DNA of 64,000 bases from Isoetes taiwanensis (Eukaryota; Streptophyta; Lycopodiopsida; Isoetales; Isoetaceae), in the NCBI GenBank assembly GCA_021234155.1, contig JAJEKV010000021.1, positions 12,275,760 through 12,339,759 on the forward strand, in the 5' to 3' direction. Below, piece by piece: positions 37,000-48,210 of this stretch (position 1 is its first letter; every line of letters begins with the position of its first letter). The notes beneath the pieces were generated by a model. The model was given only the letters and a program-made list of their open reading frames with translations, made no database searches and had not been told where the DNA came from. The translations under genes were made by a program, and so were the position numbers.

Positions 37000-38830
37000 T
37001 TCGTCCTTCAATTCAGTACGATGTACATACACCCTTTCATGCTTTTACCCGGCAGTCCCTTAGCTGCCCGGCTGGCTCTAAAAACCTCATTTGCAGACGC
37101 TAACAGAATTCCAGTGATTTGTTTACTAGCTATGTCAACGTCCCCATCCATCTGATACCGCTGGAGCTTGTCTTCAACACATGATTTATATGTATCTTTC
37201 AGCCCGGGCCTCATATGCGATCCTTTCTTCATTACTAGTATGATCTCTGTGCTTGATCTTGTTACTGGTAAAGCTAGCAGCAACGGATTATGGTCTGATT
37301 CAATTTGCTCTTCTCCTATTGTAAAAGAGATGACCTGATCCAAAGCATCAGCAGAAATCATTACATAATCAATCAGACTTCGGCTCTACATGTGGTTTTA
37401 AAGGAGTCTGGAAATCTGCTCAAACCATTACATACCAATAGGTTAGCGCTGGCACATAGACGGAGATGTTGTCTACCAGATTTGGTGACTATTTTATCTA
37501 CCGAATTTCTGTTCCACCCATTGAGGTTCTCATTCATCATTTTCAGCCATCTCGGATCATTATCCTCTGATAGAATTGGCGCTTGCCAGTTGCTTGTGCG
37601 TCCATTAAAATCTCCTGATAGAATAACAATCCCTTTGTCTTGGTATTTTATTATATCCTGTTCCAGATCAAAGAATAGATCATCACAGAAGCCTCTACAT
37701 CGAAAATGTTTGCTTATGTCGGGGTGCAAAATAACATATAGCCATATAATAGAGTTTCTGTGAGCCTGAGATTTCTATCCACATGTATTGGTTGTTTCTG
37801 TCTTTCTTGACACCATGTATCAGATCAGCCCAGGCATGCCTCACATAGCATGCCACGCCTCCATTCCCATTATCTCCATCTCTGAATCTCATATTTTTAA
37901 CAGAATATATTAACTCAAATCCTTCAATTTCTGGCAGCTCATACAGGTCATGCTCTTTAGATTCTACAAAACATATCATATCTACATCGACAAGAAGCCC
38001 CTGCATGCTGAACGTCTTATCAATTGTCAATCTGTTGATATTCCAGATGACAATTCTCAGACCTCCCACGCCTTCCTAATCTGATACAACAGCCTTGCCT
38101 TTCGCCCATTTGACTGTTTTGTTATTTTGCTTTGCTTCTTTGAATTTTGCAACTTCTTGCTTCTTCTCTTCTAATTGTTCTTTAGTCAAGTCATCATTTA
38201 TCCAGATGAATTTTCCCTTGAGCGCAAATCTCTGCTTCAATACCTGGAATCTTGTATCACGGTTGGAGAATTTTACTAGGACATGGCGGGTTCCCATGCC
38301 TTTCTTCCCGACACGGAACGCTCCAGTGATTTCTGGTTTAGAAACATGCATTTCATCAATAAAAAACTTCTCAACTCTTGCCTTTGTGTCCTCATTTTCT
38401 GATTCCGGCAGTCCGACTATTCGAAGATTGAGAGCTCTTTGCTTGCGATCCTGAGTTTCCACATATCCTTCAAAAGCATTTTTGAGCTGCTCGATCTCTG
38501 CCATAATCGGTCTTCTGATGTTGCTTGCAAAACTATGATTTCTGACTTCACCGTATCAATTTCTCCACGCATTTGCTCCATATTGGCACGCAACGCTTCA
38601 TTTTCTGCCCTAAGGTGTCTGATTTCCATCATCAAATTGTCTTCTCTTCTGGCCGATTCTTGCCGAAATTCAGTAAGTTCCTTCCAGATTGCTGCTAATG
38701 AAATCTCTTTCCCCGATCCCGAAGTCTCTCCCTCAGAATCGTATTCCTTCTGCTGTGTTTTTTTTTTTTTGGCCATGATACGATTTTCACAAGGCACTAG
38801 GCGCACAAGGCACTAGGGCTAAAAAAGAGA
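37000..38830 (-). mobile_element. LINE with intact-looking 5' half, truncated before RT
   Basis: This is the 5' part of a LINE: ORF1 near 38773-38076, then an AP-endonuclease domain at 38069-37008. In the endonuclease the GGLRIVIWNINRL start, a CFVESKEHDL metal-site segment, LSGDFNGR, and the DALDQVISFT...ESDHNPLLL C-terminal motif all appear, split by frameshifts. Sequence stops matching at about 37000, before any reverse transcriptase, so the element has lost its 3' half by a later rearrangement. Confidence 0.85.
38076..38773 (-). CDS. LINE ORF1 protein (coiled coil plus RRM-like domain), one frameshift
   Basis: The frame starting at 38773 with MAKKKKTQQKEYDSEG has a basic/acidic head, then a long heptad-rich coiled coil (about residues 40-95: REDNLMMEIRHLRAENEALR). 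A frame change near 38480-38440 leads into RKQRALNLRIVGLPESEN...RHVLVKFSNRD, an RRM-like RNA-binding fold followed by a basic C-terminal domain, as in L1-type ORF1 (Transposase_22) nucleic-acid chaperones. ORF2 begins only ~10 bp downstream. The A run at the start (13 A on the sense strand) may be an indel site. Confidence 0.75.
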
Positions 38831-38880
38831 GGGAGGGGGAGGGAGGGAGGGAGGAGGGGAGGGAGGGAGGGAGCGAGAGA
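38826..38880. repeat. (GGGA)n microsatellite, LINE tail
   Basis: An irregular GGGA/GGAG run directly next to TGAAATGAAATG, the terminus of the minus-strand LINE at 38881-41790. It is also the exact junction with the 5' end of the LINE at 37000-38830. Confidence 0.9.
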
Positions 38881-41790
38881 TGAAATGAAATGTTTATTGT
38901 GTCTATGAGACCATCAGGTCTAGAAGATGATATATTCTACAGACAGTATTGCTTAATCACATATCATCTAATATGGCCTCAAGTGGGGCAGCATTAGGCT
39001 CGCTCTCTTCTTTTTCATAGTCGTCCAACAGTTGCATATAATTTTTAATTGATACTTCTCTCATCTTCATCACATCGGATAAGAAATTTCCGATAGTCTG
39101 GACCGGTTTTCCAAAGAAATCATGCAAAGAAATATTATCTGGAATACCATAGAGATTTCTAATATTCTGGTAGGCAGGGCAATGTAATACCAAATGGTTC
39201 TCATCCTCTATCTCATCATCTCCACATACTCTGTATGTACGTCTGTATCTTGGAAGATTCCCCCATCTCCCAACCTCTACTCCCAAATGATGAGAACTTA
39301 GCTTAATTTGCATATCATATACCTTTTCTTGTATGAAACTTTGCCTGCAAGATGGGGCGCTGCACATAAATTGGGATTAATTACCTGCCTGTAGAAACTC
39401 ATCTTTGTTCCAGGATTACCCCACATTTTGTGATGCACATTAATTTTTACCCAGTTCCGTAATACTGCTTGATCATTGGGTACATTATCAATTGACATGC
39501 CCCATTTTCCAAGCCATTTCTGTATGTCTGCATACCAGCCTTTTATCTTGCTTTGTTCCATGGCTAATCTCGGGAGCCTTTCATTTTCCATCTCGGTGAC
39601 CTTTGCCGCATATTTTAGTGTGCAATATATAGCTTCTACTTCGAGTGGCATCATGTCCGAATCAACCAACATCATTGGATAAGGAGTTTGCATCTTTACT
39701 CCTAATTCTGTCAATAGGAATTTCTTTTGTATCTTTTCCACATGTGAATCTTGTGATAATCCCGGCCCCCATGCCTTACATCCATAGAGCACCACGAATC
39801 TCACTAAGGACTCACATAACATCTTTTTAAGCTTCCAATCAACAATTTTAGCTTTTCTGCATTTTCTTTGCATAGCAAATAATGCTTTTGTACCTCCATC
39901 CGTCCGATTGCTCAACAGCCTTATTCCAGGTATAATTATGGTCAATTATCACCCCTAGATATTTATATATACTAGATATCTCCACCTCCTGACCATCATA
40001 GAAAAAATGAAAGTCCCGCATTCTAGTTCCAAATATCAGAATCTTGGTTTTTTTAAGATTGACTTTCATCTCAGTAACCTTATAGAAAGAGACAAGAGTT
40101 CTAAATGCTTTTGCATGTCAGCAGCATTTCTAGCAAATATAACAATATCATCAGCATAGAGCAACAGTGTGATCACATACCCTACAATCATGGTACCTTC
40201 ACCTCCATGTGTTTTTAGCCAAGCTTCAAGCTGGTCTATATAAGTGGACAGCCCTGCTTCACCCCTATGTTGCTCACTATGTCCTCGTCACATTCCTTAC
40301 GCAGCGGAAAGGAAAGTTGCACTACTACCTTTCCATACAGAATGGATGGGATACCCAAATCCACTAGCCTTTGCCATAAATTTGTCTGTTTACCATGTCA
40401 AAAGCTTTGCTAAAATCTACAAATACAGCATACATAGGCTTCTGTTTTCCAACTACCGAGTCCATCATTACGCGAAGAGTGACCAAATGATCAGTTGTGG
40501 ACTTCTTAGGTCTAAAACCTGCCTGCCCTATTGCTCTAGCATTATGCCCTTCTGTCCAAATGCTTATCTTCCGCTCAAGTATGGAAGCAAACAATTTCGC
40601 ATAAAGGCTACCAACCATAATGGTACGATAGTTACCTAGAACCGACTCATCCCCTGATTTATGTAATGGCACCCTATTAACCTGCCATGTAGCAGAAAAG
40701 CCATCCCTCAAGGCCATATTAAACATATCCATTAGTTTATTTGCTGTTTCTTCTCCAGCCCATTTAAGCATTTCGGCCACCAGGCCATAAGCATCAGTAG
40801 CTTTACCATTAGCCAATCTTTTGAGTCCCTTCTGAACATCCTCTATAGTAAAAATAAGCGTATCAGCCATATTGCACATCTCTTCTATCATCTTAGCCTC
40901 CACCCCCGGTACATTATATAGCTTTTGCACATGTGCCATAAGTGCGTCCACCTGCAGCCCATCACCCTTATGTTTCAAAGGTTTAAGTCTGCTCCAAAAT
41001 TTCTTTGGGTCAACCAACAGTTCTCCTACCATTTTCTGGTGTTTGTGATGCAGGTATGCCCGCTTTTTGTTTTTGATCAACTTAACATATATCTTTCTTT
41101 CTCGTTCTTTATCCATCCCTTGTGCTGCTTTGAACCTTAGCCGTTGTTGCTTACATTCTGTATCAAACCAGCCATTACATGGTAGTCCCATCCGTTGACG
41201 ATGGGATACAAATATTCATCCACTGATTCGAGCAGTATCTTAGTCAATGCATCTCTCATATCATGTATTGTGACAGGCCATGCATAAGATAACATTTTCT
41301 GATTGCACCTTTTGCTGTAGTAAGTTGCTTTATTGTAATTGGGATGAACCCGTTTGCTCTTGGATACACCCTTCTGCCGCACATGCTGCCATTGCACATG
41401 GATCGTAATGATTATTGGTACATGATCCGAATTTTCATTTTCATCACCAATATACAGGCTAATAATCTGTTCTGCAAAGGAGGGTTTAGCAATAATATAA
41501 TCTATTACGCTTGCATTTTTACAAGTACATTTACCGGAGCCCGGGTATCTATCTGTGCCATTAAAAATTACCATATTAAACCCCCTGCACAAGTGCAAGA
41601 CATGGCGCCCCTGAGGCGTTGGCCATTTCACCCTGTCATCTGATACCCTGTTCCATCCAGTTGTCTGTAGTTCATCTTTATCCAACATTTCCAACCATTC
41701 CGCCTCTCCATCTGGACTGACCATAGCTGCCTGATGATTTTTAGGCACTCTTATTGGGTTGCAGCTACCGAACTCTCCCAACAGGCTCAC
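38881..41790 (-). mobile_element. LINE, partial endonuclease through 3' end
   Basis: 41829-41137 gives the C-terminal half of the endonuclease (LLGEFGSCN in the place of the LLGDFN motif, VIDYIIAKPSF, ENSDHVPIII). 41191-40364 gives the linker and RT fingers/palm (CNGWFDTECKQQRLRF, LANGKATDAYGLVAEMLKWA, GQAGFRPKKSTTDHL, FVDFSKAFD). A frame-broken segment at ~40230-40080 contains the YADD region (TLLLYADDIVIFA in pieces). 39945-38957 gives KMQTPYPMMLVDS, LGVEVGRWGNLPRYRRTYR and the CGDDEIEDENHLVLHCPAY zinc-type tail. It ends with a stop at 38957, a short 3' UTR and CATTTCATTTCATCTC. It is 5'-truncated at the junction with the plus-strand LINE. Confidence 0.9.
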
Positions 41791-43577
41791 AATCATGCAA
41801 TATGCGGATGATACCTTCTTCTTTCTCAAGTTTGATGACTCCAGTTTTGTATCTTTTCATGGTGCATTTGGATTGATATTAGGGATACATCTGAATGCGG
41901 CAAAATGTGCTGTTCTATGGCCCTTTGATGAGGATATTGATCCGAGAGTTAATGGCCTTGGCTTCCGAGCTCTTAAAAATGAGGCCACTAAATTGCTGGG
42001 GCTACTCTTGGTTCTTTCCGATAACCTGAACGGGATGTGGACTTCTATCCTAGACACCTTGAGGAAAAAGGTCCAACTATGGTCATCCAAAGGTCTCTCT
42101 ACCGCTGGCAAGATAGCAATTGCTAATGCCATTCTGGCAGCATCTCATGTCTACTACTCCTTGGCTATTGTGGCTCAGAAAGGTGTTTACAATCAAATCC
42201 AAACCATCATCAGAAAATTTATATGGAGGGGAAGGAATGCATAAAGTGGCTTGGTCTGAAATTTGTATTGACAGGAGAGATAGTGGTTTGGGTTGCAAGG
42301 ATCTGGCTATTCAAGCTCAGGTATTGGCTGGAAAATATGTATGGAGGGCATTGCATGATACCTCTTCCCCTGCACTACACTTTGTTAAGCATTGGCTTCA
42401 AAAATGCAAGCTTAAAAGTAAGCCATCCTTAACCCATATTGAACTTGGCTCCTTTTTCTATAGCTATAAAATTGCTCCAGGCACATCCTCAGTGATGAGG
42501 AAGTTCTAGAGGCTTGGTTGAAAGTTCAAACTCTTTTTGCTCCGTTGGACGCACCAAGGGAGGCTGGGAAGTTGAGTATATTTTGGAATACACGGATATG
42601 GTCTAGAAATAACCTTCCCCTTGCACTCATATACCCTCGCATTTTCACTAAATGGAGACAATCAGGTATCACTAAGGTTGGGCACCTTTGGGATGGTATG
42701 CGATGGCTTTCTTGGTCCCGTTTTAAAAGAAAGGTCCCTGGAGCAGGGGAGGGATATAGGAAGATTTTTAGCGAATTATGCGGTACCTTGGATGCTCTAT
42801 CTGGCAGAGATGGTCCTAGTGATCAATGGGCTTATCAAGGGGAGGAGAGATATATTGTCAATACTATCTACCGTCTTCTTTGTCCAGGTTCCCCTCTAAA
42901 AGCTGCTGGAAGGTTGGCTATTGGTTCTTCTCAAACTGCACAATTGTTAACCAGTTCATGGGCTACTCTTTGTTCTAGGAAACTACAGTTTTTTAGATGG
43001 TTGGCATTACAAGGGGAACTAAGCACTATGGAGAGACTCCATCAAAATGGGATTTGCCCTATTGATAGCTGTCCTCTGGGATGCAACATCACAGAAACCC
43101 TATCACATTTATTTTTTTGCCCCAAGATATGGGAGTTTTGGGTATGGGCATGCCCTCTCATTAAGGTTAGCATGCAACAATGTCTATAGCCAAGGATCAT
43201 TGGGGTAATGGATGGGGACATAGTCTCAGCTTCGTTGGTGAAGATAGCACTGTGGTCATTATGACAGGTGTGGAGTTGCGGTAGGAGGACAACACTTTTC
43301 TTTGGATAGGCTGAAGAACACCTTCAATGTCGAGGTGGCACTCATGGCTTTAGCCCATCAAAAGAAATTTGGGCGAAATTATAACACAGATCTGGACAGG
43401 ATTGGTAAGATCCAAAGATTTTACATGTTCTTCAAATGTCATTGGATATCTAAGGATGATACGAGCGCCGGCTTGCAAAGGTTGGCCATTGGCTAAAGCT
43501 TTATTACTCTGTATACTATTTTATATTTTAATATACCATATTCTTACCCTCTTAAAAAAAAAAAAAAAAAAAAAAAA
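41786..43577 (+). mobile_element. Plant L1-type LINE, 5'-truncated, with poly(A) tail
   Basis: It starts inside the RT palm (MQYADDTFFFLKF), continues with GLSTAGKIAIANAILAASHVYY and KFIWRGRNA, and ends with a zf-RVT domain (FFRWLALQGELSTMERLHQ, CPLGCNITETLSHLFFCPK). These are features of plant L1 elements, unlike the other LINEs here. Frameshifts occur at about 42244 and 42510. The 3' UTR ends in 24 A residues (43554-43577), marking a classical target-primed insertion. Its 5' end abuts the LINE at 38881-41790, into which it probably inserted. Confidence 0.9.
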
Positions 43578-43842
43578 TCTCTTTAAGAAACATACCTAAA
43601 ATTGACCTTTTTGAGTTAAAGTTGAGAGTTTTTAAAGATTAAGATTTTTTTACCTGCACTTTGGCTCCAGTTTCCTTTTGTATAACAACATACTTTAAAA
43701 AAGCAAAATTTACAAATGTTAATACAATCTATGCAAGTAAGACAAAAAAATCATCAGATTTGAAGAGAAAAAGTAGTATTTAATTTTTTTCAATCAACAC
43801 TTTTGGCTGTTAAAATATTGTTATCTATAAATAAATATTGGA
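43578..43842. other. AT-rich spacer
   Basis: No coding or repeat signal. It separates the L1 poly(A) tail from the LTR of the Ty3/gypsy element. Confidence 0.5.
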
Positions 43843-44439
43843 TGTGACGTCCCCTACTCATATACGGTGCACTCACCGTATACAAACAGGAGTTCATCCC
43901 CCATACCAGCTCCATGCTGATACAAGGCCCTCCACATGTCACTGCAACCTTGACGAGTTCCAGTGGGAAGAATGAAGGGGTCATTTTACCCTATCTCCCT
44001 CAGGGCCTACCTAGCTGCGGAAGCGTAAACATACATGTCAGTACACATACAGCGATAGCACATGACCATCACGAAGGATGGCTCACCACATATCTGCATA
44101 GACAAAGATCAGCACATCACACATGGAGATTCTACCCAAGGCTTAGACTCAAGAGGGATGACTGACGGCTTGGGCCTCCAGAAGTTATTGCAGACAGAAT
44201 TCATGGCAATGGATTTGGCTGGCATAAGAACATGGCTTAGGGTAGTCCACTCCATCCGCCCCTCCTGTGCACACTTTGCAGAGTAGGTTGAAAAGTGTTG
44301 GGACCTGACTGTAGCCCGCCGGATACATAGCCAAAGGGGCTACCCCTGGGTTGCATCGCCCCAGTTCCGATGGGGCAGGTAGGGATTGCTCCCACCAGAG
44401 GTTGGCATGCTGACTCAAGGTGACTAGAGGGCCACTGCC

Positions 44440-46922
44440 AGGGCTCAAATTTGACGGCTTTCACGCCTGTTTTTGGCATTTTTGCCTGTCAAAACAAGCA
44501 AAAATAAAATTTGTATTGCAAATGAAAGGTGGCCAATGACCAAATGCCTGTCATACAGAAGGGCCATCAAAATACATATTTGTCATTTGAAAGGCTAGAA
44601 ATTTAAATTGTCCTGTCATTTTTTTTTATTTTCTTATCTTTTTGTAAATAAAATTTTATTTATTTATTTTTATTTTATTTATCTAATGCTCACTTAGGAC
44701 CTTTAGAGGCCATGGAGCACTAATTCAAAAATGATCAGTGTGTCTCCACCTTGCTTATATACTCTCCTAACAAATATGGTTCCAAATTCAACAATGCTGG
44801 AAAGTCTTCCATGTGTATGCTGAACTCAACTCTAATATGCTCATAAGCTGAGCAATGTAGAAATGTATGTGCCTCATCCTCTACATCTCCCGAACCACAT
44901 ATCTCACACTTCCTGTCTCCCATGGGAACTTTGAACCACCTGCCTACTTCAATTCACAGGCGATGAGAACTGGTTCTGTACCTGGCTATAATTTGTTTAT
45001 ATGCTTTTGGAATATCTGAACATAAGTAAGCTTGGCTTTTGTAATCTATAATGCTGTTGACTTCTCTTCTATAGTGTACCATTCTACTACCTGGGGCAGC
45101 CCATAAGTAATCTATTGCAAGTCTTTCCAATATGGCTCTTGCCTCCTTTTTGTCACTAGGCCAATTGGCTTCTGACAGCCCCCATTTATTAGCCCAATTC
45201 CAAAAATCTCTTAGCCACCCTTGCTCAGCATTAGCCATAGCTTGATGGGAGATTCGAGCTGGACTCTGTTCTCTAAGCCTATTTACAAAATTTATAGATT
45301 GGTATAGAGCTTCAAGCTCTAAGGGGAACATCCCAGCTTCTGCAAGCATGATTGCATATGGAATTTGAGCTTTGATTCCCAGCTCCTCCCGCAAGAACAT
45401 TTTCTGCACGCCTTGTGGCGTGACGTTAAAATCTCTTCTTCTTCTTCTTCTATTTGGCTCCATAGCCTTGCTGAGCATCCTGGCCCCCATACTGGAGTTC
45501 CATATAGGAATAATGTTTGTACTAATGTTTTGAAAAGCATTTTTTTCAGCTCCCAATCTATTAGAGATGCTTTATGACACCTCGTAAGCATACTATACAA
45601 AGCTGATTTACCTCCCATGACTCTTATTTTCACACATTCCTTCCAATTGTATTTTGAAGCAAAATCAATGCCTAAATATTTGTAGCAGTCTACTATTTCA
45701 AGTGTATGTCCCTGGTAAAAGAAATCGGGTCTCTCCTTGGTTCCAAATATCATGATTTTGGACTTTCATCCCCTTTGTCATGCAAAATAATTCTAGCCCG
45801 TGCAAGTGCTTCTGCAATATTTGTTTCTTGTTGGCTAATAACACCACATCATCTGCATATAATAAGAGCTGGAAAAGGTATGTACCTATTTGTGTGCCTG
45901 ATAGAGACTGATTTTTCAGCCATTCTTCTAGTTCATCAATGAATATGCCAAATAGAGTTGGAGATAACGGGCACCCCTGACGTACCCCCACCGTGCTTTT
46001 CACTAATGTGCTTAAATTCATAGAAACTTTAATCAATACCTCTGAATATAATGAGCTATGGCTTCTCTAATTTCTTTAGGGACCCCAATCTGTATCATTC
46101 TCTCACTCAGTTTATCTCTTGGAACAGAGTCAAATGCTTTTGCAAAGTCAATAAATGCCACAAACAATGCTGCATTTGGATTTCTAGCCTTCTCCACTAA
46201 TACTCGAAGTGCAAGGGCATGGTCTAAGGTATTATGCCCCTTCCTAAAACCAGCCTGGTATGGCGAGCGCTTGCTATGTTCTTCTGCCCAAGAACTAAGT
46301 TTATATTCCAAGAGACTGGCCATAATTTTAGCAAATGTATTTCCAATTAGAATTGTTCTGTAATTTGCTACATCCTTCTTGTCACCTGCTTTGTGAATTG
46401 GATGGACCATATTGGTCCTCCAACTATCAGGCAAACCACTTTTGAACCCTTCATTTATCAAGCCTGTAAGTGTGGACAAAGTCCTCTGTCCGCCCAATTT
46501 TAGGAGCTCCACACACACGCCATCCAAATCAAATGCTTTATTATTAGCCATATCACTTAATATCTCCTTCACCTCATGTTCTTTAAAAGCAATGCATGCG
46601 CTGGAGGCCATTCTTGACATGCTATTCTGACCACTCTTTTCATAGAGGTCTTTTACTAATTGCATCAGGGCATCTTCCCTTAAACTGGAGCGCTCAAATC
46701 TGCCCTTAAACATATCCCAGAAGGCTTTTGGTGTATGTTTGAGGTGTTTATAATAGACTTTATAACGTTCTTTTTTTTTACATAAAAAATAGTTTCTGTC
46801 ATTTGGGATTTTTGTCTTGCATTTGAAAGGTTAAAATTGAAAGACTTCCTGTCAAGAGAAAGGCGTAAATTTTTTTCGCCTGTCCCCAAGAAAATTAGGG
46901 GTAGCCTTCAAATTTGAGCACT
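44440..46922. mobile_element. MULE-like non-autonomous element carrying a LINE fragment
   Basis: The ends are 20-bp terminal inverted repeats with two mismatches: AGGGCTCAAATTTGACGGCT at the left and the complement of AGTGCTCAAATTTGAAGGCT at the right. They are flanked by the 10-bp direct duplication GGCCACTGCC (44430-44439 and 46923-46932). TIRs plus a 9-11-bp target duplication are typical of Mutator-like elements. The interior is a LINE ORF2 segment plus flanking AT-rich sequence with repeated CCTTTCAAATG(A)CA motifs near both ends. No transposase is seen. The superfamily call is inferred. Confidence 0.6.
44735..46713 (-). pseudogene. LINE ORF2 fragment inside the MULE-like element
   Basis: 46713-46033 encodes the RT fingers (NNKAFDLDGVCVELLKLGG, YQAGFRKGHNTLDHA, FIDFAKAFDSVPRDKL). 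46036-45698 encodes VGVRQGCPLSPTLFGIFIDE and YADD. 45753-45319 and 45556-44954 give the connection region (GIKAQIPYAIMLAEAGM), and 44923-44735 the CEICGSGDVEDEAHTF tail. Frameshifts occur at ~46035, ~45765, ~45440 (next to a short CTT microsatellite expansion) and ~44950. It is a close relative of the plus-strand copy at 48211-49749. Confidence 0.9.
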
Positions 46923-47614
46923 GGCCACTGCCCGTACTCGACTTGAACTCCATGGAAGGTGTCCACCACCCCAAGAGTGTCGAACCCATGCAAAGCCCTC
47001 ACGCAGTGACAGAGCATTAGGTCTAGTGCACTATGGTCCCCGATAGGCTTTACTACCAGAGGGACGTGATCATGAGTCAGGACATGCACCTCCTTGTAAG
47101 TCAGTCTAGTCCCTCCACCCACAACCAGGTTTGGTTCTTGTACACAGACCGAATTTAATAGTGCATTAAAGAGGGCTAGCTAGGAGCATCAACTACTAGG
47201 CTTTAAGGCCTCTACCCCCCTTCCCAATACAATGATTCCACAGAGATCACATACATATCATAGAAGAACTAAAGAATGAGATTTAATCTAAATCACAGAG
47301 TTAGGTTCTTTAGTTATGGCTTGATATCTAGAGGTCTAGATGGCTGCTATGGGCAAATCAATAGGCTAAACCTACTTATTCTATGTCTGGGAGGCGGTTT
47401 AGACTATTGAATTGGCAAAATACCTGATCCCTGGCTTGCTCCTCCTGCTCTGAATGCATCCATGCTGCAGAACTGCTCGAAGATGAAACTAGAAAGGGAA
47501 GCTGATGAGCTAGGCTGCTCAGACAGACTTCGGGAGGCGAGATTGGCTCTTGGAGCAAGCAAAACGGAGTTCTAGAAGGTTGTGGACGAAAATGGAAAGT
47601 TAGGGTTTCATATA

Positions 47615-47624
47615 CCTTATATAG
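47615..47624 (-). promoter_or_regulatory. LTR TATA box
   Basis: CTATATAAGG on the minus strand, about 250 bp inside the LTR from its U3 end, in the correct orientation to drive the element. The predicted transcription start, and so the U3/R border, would be ~30 nt further at about 47585. Confidence 0.55.
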
Positions 47625-47875
47625 ACTAAGGGTTAGGGCTAGGGTCTCCATTAACCCTTGAGCATGTGGGATAAATGGGTGTGGCCCACTTGCCTATATT
47701 AATTAAGTGGGCTAAAGTGTGCACATGAATAAATGTGCACACACTTGCAAGTTGCCCCCTAGGGTGCTACTTGCTTAGCTAGACGTCGGCGTACACGTCA
47801 ATCGGGATGGCGTGTACGCGTGACGAGGCAGTACAGTATACGTCCTGGGACCGTATGCTCCGCTGGAATGTCACA

Positions 47876-47887
47876 TTCTCCCCACCT
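47876..47887 (-). other. Polypurine tract of the Ty3/gypsy element
   Basis: AGGTGGGGAGAA on the minus strand, directly followed by TGTGACATTCC, the start of the 3' LTR. It is the expected plus-strand DNA priming site. Confidence 0.75.
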
Positions 47888-48210
47888 TGAAATGATGCCA
47901 TCCGCGGCATCGTGGGTCTCCCCACCTTGGGATCTTCTTGTCCTGCAACCAACTTGATGCATACAATTTATTATTACTATACTTACACAATTATTAGAAT
48001 TACTCTAAGGTAATATTTTTAAAATATTACTACGACATTACATTATCCCAAATAACTTATCAATTCATAACTCCATTAAAGTAAGGTACTTATTAGCCTC
48101 ACTTAATACAACATTTAAGTTTATCAAAATTCAACAATTTCATATACATTTATCCTTCGAGGTACTCTTCATTCCTTGCACACATTCCTTCGAGGTACTT
48201 ATGATCATCG

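Larger units (their letters stand above)
43843..47875 (-). repeat. 3' LTR, split by a nested insertion
   Basis: The boundaries TGTGAC (at 47875, reading minus) and GTCACA (at 43843) form the TG...CA ends. The outer 30 bp at 43843-43872 match the sequence next to the PBS at 59579-59608 exactly. Removing the 2483-bp insertion and one target copy leaves an LTR of about 1.54 kb. U3 starts with two inverted-repeat pairs (GCGTACACG/CGTGTACGC at 47789-47819 and GTATACG/CGTATGC nearby) and contains a TATA box. Confidence 0.85.
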
